NCBI GenBank assembly: GCA_016180645.1 | Contig: JACPAV010000024.1 | Location: forward strand, 72,085 to 136,084 | From: Nitrospirota bacterium | GTDB lineage: Bacteria > JACPQY01 | Direction: 5' to 3' | DNA: 64,000 nt | Shown: positions 36,482 to 43,627 of the stretch, piece after piece | Position numbering within the stretch: position 1 is the first letter of the stretch | How the letters are laid out: each line of letters starts with the position of its first letter | Program-made: the position numbers and the translations under genes | The notes under the pieces: model-generated | Told to the model about the DNA's origin: nothing | Databases searched by the model: none | Seen by the model: only the letters and a program-made list of their open reading frames with translations

Positions 36482-36497
36482 TGTGACGTAAATCACG
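36482..36497. promoter_or_regulatory. CRP/FNR-family-like operator before the EAL gene
   Basis: TGTGACGTAAATCACG matches TGTGA-N6-TCACA with one mismatch. It lies two bases upstream of the -35 box, centred about 44 bases before the predicted start of transcription, the usual activating position for class II CRP-type sites. Confidence 0.5.
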
Positions 36498-36498
36498 T

Positions 36499-36526
36499 TT
36501 GACAAATACTGCCCTCTGGTTACAAT
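36499..36526 (+). promoter_or_regulatory. Promoter of the EAL-domain gene
   Basis: A consensus TTGACA (36499-36504) is followed after 16 bases by TACAAT (36521-36526). The ATG at 36536 begins only nine bases after the -10, leaving a leader of zero to three bases. Confidence 0.7.
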
Positions 36527-36535
36527 GGGTTAGAT

Positions 36536-37789
36536 ATGCCCTCCGAGCAGGATGATCTACTCAAGGATGGTCTGACCGGTTTCCCAAGTCTGCCGGCGGC
36601 ACTTCCCAAAGTAAAGGATCTGCTCGCAAACCTCCGCCAACTCGGTCTGATTTACGTGGACCTCACCCAGTACAGCCGCTTCGAAGAAGAGGCCGGACGG
36701 GAGAATTTCGATCACTTGGTCAAGTTGGTCTCCGCGAAGTTTGAAGAGTTCATCGGGGAGCTGTCGTCAGAGCACGTTCTCACGGTGGACTGGCCGAGCG
36801 GGGGCGACCTCATCGCGTTCGTGGGCTTCCGGGACGAATCGGTGGATCGAACGGCCATGCACGAAATCTGCCAGATGCTCAACTTCGAATTGATGGCCGT
36901 GCTCGAATCACAGTTGAATCGAAACGGGGGGGGGCGCCACGGTGTGTTCGTGGGCTATGACGTGATCGAGCACAATCCGCTTGTCCGCTTCGAACGGCTT
37001 GTCCATCGCGGGATCAACGAAGCCCTCCACATGGCGTTGAACGAGGATGTGCGCGAGCGGAATTACCGCGCGGAGCGGCTGCGGGACATTGTGCGCCGCG
37101 GCGACTTGCGCCCGATGTTCCAGCCGATCGTCAATCTTCAGAAAGGGTACGTCCTTGGATACGAAGTCCTGATCCGCGGTCCCGAGAATACGAAGTTCGA
37201 AGATCCTTCCATTCTTTTTTCGACGGCCCATACGTGCAGTCTCACGCTGCCCCTTGAGCAGGCCGGGCAGAAGCGCATGGTGGACATGCTGAGGGGCAAC
37301 GGCAAGCACCTGTACTTCATCAACGTCGAGCCGAACATCATCGAGAGCGGCGATTTCCAGCAACTGCCGATCCTCCAGGACAAAACCCTGCCCCTTCACC
37401 GGATTGTCATCGAGGTCACCGAGCGCGCCGCGATCAAGGACCCGGAGTCGTTCGCGCGCATCCTGAAGCAGATCAAGGCGCGCGGACTGCGAGTGGCGGT
37501 GGACGACGTGGGGTCCGGATACTCGTCCATCGAGTCGGTCGCTTTCCTCAAGCCGGATTTCATCAAGATCGACCACATGCTTGTCCACGGCATTCACGAA
37601 GACTCCACGCGGCGGGAGATCGCCACGACCATTCTCCAGCTCTCCCAGCGCATCAACTCCAACACCATCGCGGAGGGCATCGAGAGGGCGATCGATTTCG
37701 AAACGCTCGTCAACCTCGGTGTGGAATTGGGCCAGGGATTTCACATCGGGCGTCCGCGCTCCGAGCCGTACCAGCCGCAGTTCCGATAG
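36536..37789 (+). CDS. Degenerate GGDEF - EAL protein, probable c-di-GMP phosphodiesterase
   Basis: The protein has 417 residues. The first 170 look like a degenerate GGDEF domain (LGLIYVDLTQY, SGGDLIAFVG at 88-97). Residues about 185-417 are an EAL domain whose catalytic set is present: Glu210 in YEVLIRG, Asn263 in NVEPNII, Glu293 in IEVTERA, Asp323-Asp324 in VDDVGSGYS, Lys344 in IKID, Glu380 in AEGIE, Gln400 in GQGFHIGRP. Family members hydrolyse c-di-GMP to pGpG. Val replaces the Ala of EAL, which is tolerated in the family. It diverges from the ABC-PilZ gene, so the two may form a c-di-GMP-responsive unit. Cytoplasmic; no membrane segment. Confidence 0.88.
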   Translation: MPSEQDDLLKDGLTGFPSLPAALPKVKDLLANLRQLGLIYVDLTQYSRFEEEAGRENFDHLVKLVSAKFEEFIGELSSEHVLTVDWPSGGDLIAFVGFRDESVDRTAMHEICQMLNFELMAVLESQLNRNGGGRHGVFVGYDVIEHNPLVRFERLVHRGINEALHMALNEDVRERNYRAERLRDIVRRGDLRPMFQPIVNLQKGYVLGYEVLIRGPENTKFEDPSILFSTAHTCSLTLPLEQAGQKRMVDMLRGNGKHLYFINVEPNIIESGDFQQLPILQDKTLPLHRIVIEVTERAAIKDPESFARILKQIKARGLRVAVDDVGSGYSSIESVAFLKPDFIKIDHMLVHGIHEDSTRREIATTILQLSQRINSNTIAEGIERAIDFETLVNLGVELGQGFHIGRPRSEPYQPQFR

Positions 37790-37843
37790 CGATCCGCCGC
37801 GGCCCACCGAGACGCGCGGGGTCGGTTGCGGTAGACTCTCCCC

Positions 37844-39256
37844 ATGGCTGACGATTCTCTTCCTCTTTTCGAAAAGCGGGCCGTGAAAGGTGGAATTCCG
37901 CCTGCCGCCGCTCCCCTCGCCGAGCGAATGCGACCCGTCATGCCGGATGAGGTGCTGGGACAGGAGGCCGTGCTGGGAGAGGGATCGCCCCTTCGAGAAC
38001 TGATCGCAAGGGACACCGTGCCGTCGGCCGTTCTCTGGGGGCCTCCGGGATCGGGGAAAACGACCGTTGCCCGGCTGGTACAGGCGGCGACGAAGAAAAG
38101 CGTCGTTTCATTTTCTGCGGTCGCATCGGGGACGAAGGAAGTCAGAGCCGTTCTGGAACGCGCCACCCAGGAGTGGAAAAGCCTCGGACGGGGAATCTTG
38201 GTTTTTGTAGACGAGATCCACCACTTCAACAAGACCCAGCAGGACATTTTCCTGCCGCACGTGGAGGAGGGTAGCGTCACGCTGCTGGCCACCACCACGG
38301 AGAATCCATCCTTCTACATCATCAGCCCGCTGCTCTCGCGGTGTCAGGTTTACGTTTTCAATCGGCTGGACACCGAGCACGTCGAGAAGATCCTCCGGCG
38401 GGCGATCCACGATGCCGAGAAAGGGCTGGCCAAACAGGGGGTCCAGGTTCCGGATTCCGTGGTTCGCGAAATCGCGGAGCGGGCGGATGGGGACGCTCGA
38501 CGCGCCCTGAACACGCTTGAGGTGGTATCCCGATTGGCTGCTCCGGGATCGGCGGTGACCGCGGAGATACTGCAAAAAGCGCTTGCGGGGAAAGTCTATC
38601 GCTACGATCGCGATCGCGAGGAACACTACAATGTCATTTCGGCCTTCATCAAGAGCATGCGCGGAAGCGACGCCGATGCCGCGGTCTACTGGCTCGCGCG
38701 GATGCTGGAAGCGGGCGAGGAGCCACTTTTCATCGCACGGCGATTGGTGATCTTTGCGTCGGAGGACGTTGGGAACGCCGACCCGCAAGCCATTCAGGTC
38801 GCCGTGTCGGCCATGCAGTCGCTCGATTTCGTCGGGATGCCCGAGGGGTATCTCCCTCTTGCTCAGGCCACCACCTATCTGGCCACGGCCCCAAAGTCGA
38901 ACGCGTCGTACAAGGCCTACTTAGAGGCCAAGGGGGACGTAAAGCGCATGGGAACGCTCGATGTGCCGGTCCATCTCCGGAATGCGCCGACCGAATTCAT
39001 GGAGGGCCTGGGGTACGGGCGCGATTATGTCTATCCGCACGATGCGTCGGCGGCCGGAGTCCGCCAATCTTACTTGCCCAAATCACTGGAGGGTAGGCAG
39101 TACTATCGGCCGAAGCCGGTGGGTTACGAAGAGGAGATCGCCGAGAGGATGAAAGAATGGGATCAGATTCGAGAGAAGGCGCCCGATGGAACTCCCCGAA
39201 GCGGAAGTCGTTTGCCGACAGCTACAGGAAAAGCTGGCCGGTCGACGACTGAATGA
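37844..39256 (+). CDS. rarA: Replication-associated recombination protein A (RarA/MgsA)
   Basis: The 470-residue AAA+ ATPase shows the family order: PLAERMRPVMPDEVLGQEAV, Walker A LWGPPGSGKTT, Walker B LVFVDEIHHF with FNKTQQD, sensor LLATTTENPSF, then SRCQVYVF. The C-terminal tetramerisation part carries SAFIKSMRGSDADAAVYWLARML and the conserved end of YLPKSLEG. RarA acts at stalled replication forks with the clamp loader and SSB. The last 71 bases overlap the mutM-like gene in another frame. A TAGACT box six bases before the ATG suggests a leaderless start. Confidence 0.95.
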   Translation: MADDSLPLFEKRAVKGGIPPAAAPLAERMRPVMPDEVLGQEAVLGEGSPLRELIARDTVPSAVLWGPPGSGKTTVARLVQAATKKSVVSFSAVASGTKEVRAVLERATQEWKSLGRGILVFVDEIHHFNKTQQDIFLPHVEEGSVTLLATTTENPSFYIISPLLSRCQVYVFNRLDTEHVEKILRRAIHDAEKGLAKQGVQVPDSVVREIAERADGDARRALNTLEVVSRLAAPGSAVTAEILQKALAGKVYRYDRDREEHYNVISAFIKSMRGSDADAAVYWLARMLEAGEEPLFIARRLVIFASEDVGNADPQAIQVAVSAMQSLDFVGMPEGYLPLAQATTYLATAPKSNASYKAYLEAKGDVKRMGTLDVPVHLRNAPTEFMEGLGYGRDYVYPHDASAAGVRQSYLPKSLEGRQYYRPKPVGYEEEIAERMKEWDQIREKAPDGTPRSGSRLPTATGKAGRSTTE

Positions 39257-40010
39257 TCTCCACGTTCACACCGCCGGTTTCGTTCAGAATCCGGATCGGC
39301 TGGACCTGCGAGGGCTGGACGTCCGGGCGGTTCGGCGGATGGGGAAGCTTGGTGTCATTTCGCTTTCAAGAAACGGACGGGGCGAAAAACGGATCGTGGC
39401 GCTCCGGTTCGGCATGACGGGGCAGCTTCGTTTTCAATCCAGTGGAGAAACGGCGCTGAATCACACGCACGTTCGCTTCGTTTTCGGCGCATCCGAATTG
39501 CATTTTCGGGATGCGCGCCGGTTCGGAAAAGTGGTGGTGTTCGGCCGGGATCGATGGGAGGAGTGGGCGCGTTCCACCCTCGGGCCGGATCCCTTTGAAG
39601 TGGACCCCGGCGAATGGGCTGCTCGAGTCCGGGCTCATCGTGCCCCCATTAAGCACATCCTCCTGAATCAGAAGATCATCTCGGGGGTGGGGAATATCTA
39701 TTCGGACGAGGCCCTGTTCGAGGCCGGAATCCATCCGCTTGCTCTCGGCCATCGCCTGCCCGTCACAGCCTTGAAACGACTGCACTCGTCTCTCACGGAA
39801 ATCCTTCGTCGCGCCATTGCGTCGGGCGGGTCGACCATCTCAGACTTCGTCGACGTAGACGGCCATCCCGGACGGTTTCAGGAACAGCATCAAGTATATG
39901 GAAAATTCAGGCGGCCATGCCCAAAATGCGGGCGGCCGCTCCAACGCGTCCGCGAACCCTCGCGGAGTTTCACGTATTGCGAAAAATGTCAGAGAAGACG
40001 TCCGAAGTGA
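39186..40010 (+). CDS. mutM: Formamidopyrimidine-DNA glycosylase-like protein lacking the N-terminal proline
   Basis: The 274-residue protein has the family frame: Lys54 in RRMGKLGVISL, FGMTGQLRF, HFRDARRFGK, QKIISGVGNIYSDEALFEAGIHP split across 160-185, and a C-terminal zinc finger (Cys245, Cys248, Cys265, Cys268). The enzyme excises oxidised purines. Family members start Met-Pro-Glu-Leu-Pro-Glu and use Pro1 as nucleophile after Met removal. Here the start reads Met-Glu-Leu-Pro-Glu; the codon just before the ATG is CCG (Pro), and no start codon upstream yields a Pro N-terminus. Glycosylase/lyase chemistry may therefore be changed. Overlaps rarA by 71 bases, so coupled. Confidence 0.85.
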   Translation: MELPEAEVVCRQLQEKLAGRRLNDLHVHTAGFVQNPDRLDLRGLDVRAVRRMGKLGVISLSRNGRGEKRIVALRFGMTGQLRFQSSGETALNHTHVRFVFGASELHFRDARRFGKVVVFGRDRWEEWARSTLGPDPFEVDPGEWAARVRAHRAPIKHILLNQKIISGVGNIYSDEALFEAGIHPLALGHRLPVTALKRLHSSLTEILRRAIASGGSTISDFVDVDGHPGRFQEQHQVYGKFRRPCPKCGRPLQRVREPSRSFTYCEKCQRRRPK

Positions 40011-40053
40011 TCCATGGGGCCAAGCATCCTGCAAACTGGGGAACAATCCCCGT

Positions 40054-40082
40054 TTGACATTCCGCGTCAAACGTGAGATAAA
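40054..40082 (+). promoter_or_regulatory. Promoter of pal
   Basis: TTGACA (40054-40059), a 17-base spacer and GATAAA (40077-40082) lie just before pal. The ATG at 40092 is nine bases after the -10. AAGGA at 40085-40089 could act as a ribosome-binding site only if transcription begins unusually early. Confidence 0.55.
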
Positions 40083-40091
40083 GTAAGGATC

Positions 40092-40847
40092 ATGAAGAGA
40101 AACGGATTTCTCTCATTGGTTGCCGGTCTTTCCATTCTCCTTTATGCGTGTGGCCCCAAGCCTCCCACCCAGGAAATTTCCGATGCCCAGGCCGCGTTGG
40201 AAGCGGCGAGGAAGGCCGGGGCCGAAACGCTGTATGCCGAGGAGTACAAGACCGCGGAGGCCGCGCTGACGGAGGCCCTCGCCCGGCTGCGGGAGAAGAA
40301 ATACGACGAAGCGAAAAAACTCGCCGTCGACGCGAAATCGAAAGCCGACGATCTCTCAGAGCGAATCAAGAAGCTGGCGCTGCCCCCGGTCGAAGCACCC
40401 ACGGAGGAAGCCAAGAAAGCAGCCCCTCCACCTCCGGGTGTAGAAGCGGCCACCATCACCGGCGAGGGGAAGGTGCTGACGAGGGAGAACGCGTTTGTTC
40501 CGGACGAACAATTGGTCCTCAAGCGGGTTTACTTCCCCTACGACGACTACTCGCTTACGGAGGAGGCCAAAGGCGTCCTCCGGGCCAACAGCGATTGGCT
40601 GCTGTCCCATGCCGGCATTCGGATCCAAATTGAAGGGCATTGCGATGAGCGCGGCACCAATGAGTACAATCTGGCCTTGGGCGAGCGGAGGGCACTCGGG
40701 GTGCGGGACTACCTCGTCGCGCTCGGGGTGCCCGCCGATCGCCTTTCCATCCTCAGTTTCGGAGAAGAAATTCCGCTCGACCCCGGACACGAAGAGTCGG
40801 CCTGGGCCAGGAACCGCCGGGCGCAGTTCGTTCACCTCGGCGACTGA
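40092..40847 (+). CDS. pal: Peptidoglycan-associated lipoprotein Pal with DUF4398-like N-terminal region
   Basis: The 251-residue lipoprotein has a signal ending in the lipobox LLYAC (Cys20). An alanine/lysine-rich helical region (about 30-100, YAEEYKTAEAALTEALARLR) resembles DUF4398. The OmpA-like domain (about 140-251) contains VYFPYDDYSL, IEGHCDERGTNEYNLALGERRA and NRRAQFV, with the Asp and Arg that bind diaminopimelate. It anchors the outer membrane to peptidoglycan as part of Tol-Pal. The TolQRAB genes are not next door; the following gene is a CpoB-like partner. Confidence 0.93.
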   Translation: MKRNGFLSLVAGLSILLYACGPKPPTQEISDAQAALEAARKAGAETLYAEEYKTAEAALTEALARLREKKYDEAKKLAVDAKSKADDLSERIKKLALPPVEAPTEEAKKAAPPPPGVEAATITGEGKVLTRENAFVPDEQLVLKRVYFPYDDYSLTEEAKGVLRANSDWLLSHAGIRIQIEGHCDERGTNEYNLALGERRALGVRDYLVALGVPADRLSILSFGEEIPLDPGHEESAWARNRRAQFVHLGD

Positions 40848-40863
40848 AATCGCCGCTTCTGGT

Positions 40864-41613
40864 TTGAGACTCCTTTTGCCGGTCCTGCTCGCCTTCGCGT
40901 CATCCTGTTTCCCCTATCAGCGGGGGATCAAGGGTGAGGAGAACATGATCGATGCCCATGCCCGGATACGGGAGCTGGAGAAGAAGGTCGAGGTGTTGGA
41001 ACGGGCGAAGGGGGCGCAGGCGGACGTTTTGGTTCGAATTGATCGGATGGGACAGGAAATCAGCCAGGTGCGGGGAAAAGCGGAGGAGATTGGGAAGCAG
41101 AAAGGGGGAGGGTCGGACCCCCGCGTGCTCCAGCAACTCGACTTGTTGGAGGAAAAGACGCGGGCCCTCGAGGAGCGGATCCGCCAATTTGAGAAGGCAC
41201 TGCTGAGTGAAACAAGTCCGGACGCTTCTCCGGACGTTCGTTCCGAGCAGGAAAGCTATGAAGAGGCGCGACGGCTTTACCTCCAGAAAAGGTATGGGGA
41301 GGCCATCGACAAGTTTGACGTCTTCCAACAGAGTCATCCGAAGTCCACGCTGATCGACAACGCTCTTTTTTGGCAAGGCATGAGCCGCTACAGCAACGAA
41401 GAATGGGAGAAGGCCATCATCAAGTTTGAGGACGTACGGAACCGGTTTCCGGATGGGGACAAGGCGCCCGACGCCGCTTATTTCGAGGCGCTGAGCTTCC
41501 GGAAGATGAATGATTCAAAGAGTGCCAAGGCACTTCTTCAAGACTTCGCGAAGAAGTATCCCAAATCGGACAAGGTTCCATTGGCGGAGAAGCTGCTCAA
41601 GGAGTTGAAGTAA
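40864..41613 (+). CDS. cpoB: CpoB/YbgF-like TPR lipoprotein
   Basis: A TTG at 40864 gives 249 residues and a lipoprotein signal (LRLLLPVLLAFASSC). A later ATG at 40945 has a good GAGGAG ribosome site but would lose the signal. Residues about 35-110 are a coiled coil (RIRELEKKVEVLERAK). The C-terminal half has three TPR units of the YbgF type: YEEARRLYLQKRYGEAIDKF, LFWQGMSRYSNEEWEKAI and SFRKMNDSKSAKALLQDF. CpoB coordinates Tol-Pal with peptidoglycan synthesis at division. It directly follows pal, the normal pairing. Confidence 0.88.
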   Translation: MRLLLPVLLAFASSCFPYQRGIKGEENMIDAHARIRELEKKVEVLERAKGAQADVLVRIDRMGQEISQVRGKAEEIGKQKGGGSDPRVLQQLDLLEEKTRALEERIRQFEKALLSETSPDASPDVRSEQESYEEARRLYLQKRYGEAIDKFDVFQQSHPKSTLIDNALFWQGMSRYSNEEWEKAIIKFEDVRNRFPDGDKAPDAAYFEALSFRKMNDSKSAKALLQDFAKKYPKSDKVPLAEKLLKELK

Positions 41614-41617
41614 GCGT

Positions 41618-41726
41618 TCAGCCATCAGCAGTCAGTTCTCAGCTCCCGGTCAATGCACCGGAATCCCCGCTATTCACGCTTGCCTCAGAATCCGAGGCTG
41701 ACGGCTGACCGCTTACCAGCTAAGAT
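41618..41726. repeat. CAGC/CAGTC-type palindromic intergenic repeat
   Basis: The words CAGCCATCAGCAGTCAG at the left and GGCTGACGGCTGACCGCTTA at the right form an imperfect inverted repeat around a spacer. Very similar words (TCAGCGTTCAGCCGTCAGC) occur inside the RCC1 lipoprotein gene. The right arm overlaps the apparent tsaD promoter. Confidence 0.5.
41698..41726 (+). promoter_or_regulatory. Possible tsaD promoter
   Basis: CTGACG (41698-41703), a 17-base spacer and TAAGAT (41721-41726) end seven bases before the tsaD ATG. Both boxes are imperfect and most of the promoter lies in a repeat arm. Confidence 0.35.
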
Positions 41727-41733
41727 AGCCTGA

Positions 41734-42750
41734 ATGCTGACCCTTGGGATCGAGACGTCCTGCGATGAGACCGCCGCCGCTATTCTCGAAGATCGACGGA
41801 TCCGGTCAAGCATCATAGCGTCACAGGCCGATCTTCATGGCCCGTTCGGCGGCGTCGTGCCGGAATTGGCCTCGCGGAGTCACGTGGAGGCCGTCGATAC
41901 CGTGGTCCGATCAGCCTTGGAGAAGGCGGATTGCAGTGCGAGCGATATCGACCTCGTGGGCGTTACAGCCGGTCCCGGCCTCCCGGGTGCGCTGATTGTG
42001 GGTGTGGCCTTCGCCCGCACCCTGGCGTGGGCCCTCGACAAGCCGCTCCTGGCGGTCAACCACCTCGAGGGGCACATTCTGGCGGCGAGGATCGAGAATG
42101 AGGAAATCGGGTTTCCTTATCTGGCCCTGCTTGTTTCAGGAGGGCACACGGAGTTGGTGAATGTGCGCGGTGTGGCCGACTACGAGGTGCTGGGGCGGAC
42201 TCGGGATGACGCCGCCGGAGAGGCGTTTGACAAGGTGGGCACTCTTTTGGGTCTGCACTATCCCGCGGGACGGGAGATTGAGGAACTGGCACGAAGGGGA
42301 GATCCGTCGCGCGTCAAATTCCCGCGCCCCATGGCCCGAAAGGAAGGAATGGACTTCAGCTTCAGCGGGCTCAAGACGGCCGTGGCGGTTGAACTGCGCC
42401 GACTTTCCCGGGAGGAGTTGGAGAGCCAGAAGCCGCATCTGGCCGCGGGATTCCAGGAGGCGGCGGTCGATGCGCTCTCCCGGAAATTGGAACTTGCGGT
42501 GGACCATCTTCATCCCAAGTGGGTTGTCGTCTGCGGCGGGGTGGCGGCCAATGGGCGCCTTCGTGAGAAAGTCCGGTATATGCTGAATGCCGTGCCGGGG
42601 GTCAAGGTTCATTTCCCCGCGCCCGCCCTCTGCACGGACAACGCGGCGATGATCGCGTACGCGGCGTTCGAGCGGTGGCGGGCGGGTCGGCGGGAAAGCG
42701 GGCCGTCCGAACCGGTGCCGAGGTGGGAGCTTGGTCAGGCCGCTGCGTGA
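41734..42750 (+). CDS. tsaD: tRNA N6-adenosine threonylcarbamoyltransferase TsaD
   Basis: The 338-residue protein begins MLTLGIETSCDETAAAIL and has the hallmark metal-binding HLEGHILA (His-x3-His), VPELASRSHVE, SGGHTELV, DDAAGEAFDK, GLKTAV and a C-terminal CTDNAAMIAYA. TsaD transfers the threonylcarbamoyl group to A37 of tRNAs that read ANN codons, together with TsaB, TsaC and TsaE (not in the window). The gene overlaps rsmA by 20 bases. Length is normal. Confidence 0.96.
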   Translation: MLTLGIETSCDETAAAILEDRRIRSSIIASQADLHGPFGGVVPELASRSHVEAVDTVVRSALEKADCSASDIDLVGVTAGPGLPGALIVGVAFARTLAWALDKPLLAVNHLEGHILAARIENEEIGFPYLALLVSGGHTELVNVRGVADYEVLGRTRDDAAGEAFDKVGTLLGLHYPAGREIEELARRGDPSRVKFPRPMARKEGMDFSFSGLKTAVAVELRRLSREELESQKPHLAAGFQEAAVDALSRKLELAVDHLHPKWVVVCGGVAANGRLREKVRYMLNAVPGVKVHFPAPALCTDNAAMIAYAAFERWRAGRRESGPSEPVPRWELGQAAA

Positions 42751-43627
42751 CGTTTTCCGGGAGACCGCCCTCCGGCCGTCGAAGTCGCTGGGGCAAAACT
42801 TTCTTCATCAGAAGGGCATCATCGAGAAGATCGTCTCGCTGGCGGAGGTGGATCGGGAGGATCGAATTCTGGAGATTGGGTCCGGGTCGGGGTTTCTCAC
42901 GGAGGCTCTGGCGAAACGCGCCCGGAAAGTGTGGGCCTTTGAGCTGGACCGCCGGTTGATCGAATCGCTGCGGCGGGAGATGGGGGCGTTTCCTAATGTG
43001 GAGGTCATTCACGCGGACGCGATGGACTTCGAGAAATGGGTGCCCGGGGGGAGCGCGAACAAGGTTGTGGCCAATCTTCCCTATTCGATTGCGACGGTGT
43101 TGACGCTCAAACTGTTGTGGGCGTCGTCCCGCTGGGTCGCTTCCGGCGAGTCGCGGGACGGCCATGTCGTCCTGGCGCCGTCTGGACTGGAGCTGTTATG
43201 TCTCATGGTTCAGAGAGAGGTGGCGAACCGGATGACGGCCGCCGTGGGTTCGAAGGAGTATGGATTCCTCGGAGTCATGTGTCAGGCGTTTTCGGTTCCA
43301 TCGATCGCGTGGAAAGTGTCCGCCGAGAATTTCGTTCCCCGGCCGGAGGTGGAGTCGGCTGTGGTGCTCTTCAGGCTCCCCGGCCCGTGGAGGGACGAAA
43401 TTCCGGACCCGGAGGTCTTCCGAAAAATTGTATCGGCGGCATTCGGGCACCGTCGGAAGACGATCCTGAATTCCCTTCGGCGCGCGGACCCCAAACTGGA
43501 GTTGAGCGATGAGGTCATTGAGATCATGATGAAGGCGGCCGGAGCGGGGAACTTGACGCGCGCTCAGGAACTTACCGTGGAGCAGTTCGTGCAACTTTCG
43601 AACGCCTACTCGCGGTCCCGCTCATGA
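42731..43627 (+). CDS. rsmA: 16S rRNA dimethyladenosine transferase RsmA/KsgA
   Basis: The 298-residue protein starts at a TTG (42731) preceded by GAGGTGGGAG, inside the tsaD end. It shows SKSLGQNFLH, motif I ILEIGSGSGFLTEALA, the acidic VWAFELDRRL, NLPYSIAT (motif IV, NLPY) and FVPRPEVESAVV. It dimethylates two adjacent adenosines near the 3' end of 16S rRNA. An insertion of about 15 residues after the NLPY strand (SSRWVASGESRDGHVVLAPSG) is longer than in E. coli. Its stop overlaps the next ATG (ATGA). Confidence 0.94.
   Translation: MVRPLRDVFRETALRPSKSLGQNFLHQKGIIEKIVSLAEVDREDRILEIGSGSGFLTEALAKRARKVWAFELDRRLIESLRREMGAFPNVEVIHADAMDFEKWVPGGSANKVVANLPYSIATVLTLKLLWASSRWVASGESRDGHVVLAPSGLELLCLMVQREVANRMTAAVGSKEYGFLGVMCQAFSVPSIAWKVSAENFVPRPEVESAVVLFRLPGPWRDEIPDPEVFRKIVSAAFGHRRKTILNSLRRADPKLELSDEVIEIMMKAAGAGNLTRAQELTVEQFVQLSNAYSRSRS

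Noticed and set aside
40495-40863. Upstream extension of the CpoB-like gene overlapping pal
   Set aside because: It is antiphase to the well-conserved OmpA-like domain of pal. The signal peptide begins at the TTG 40864.
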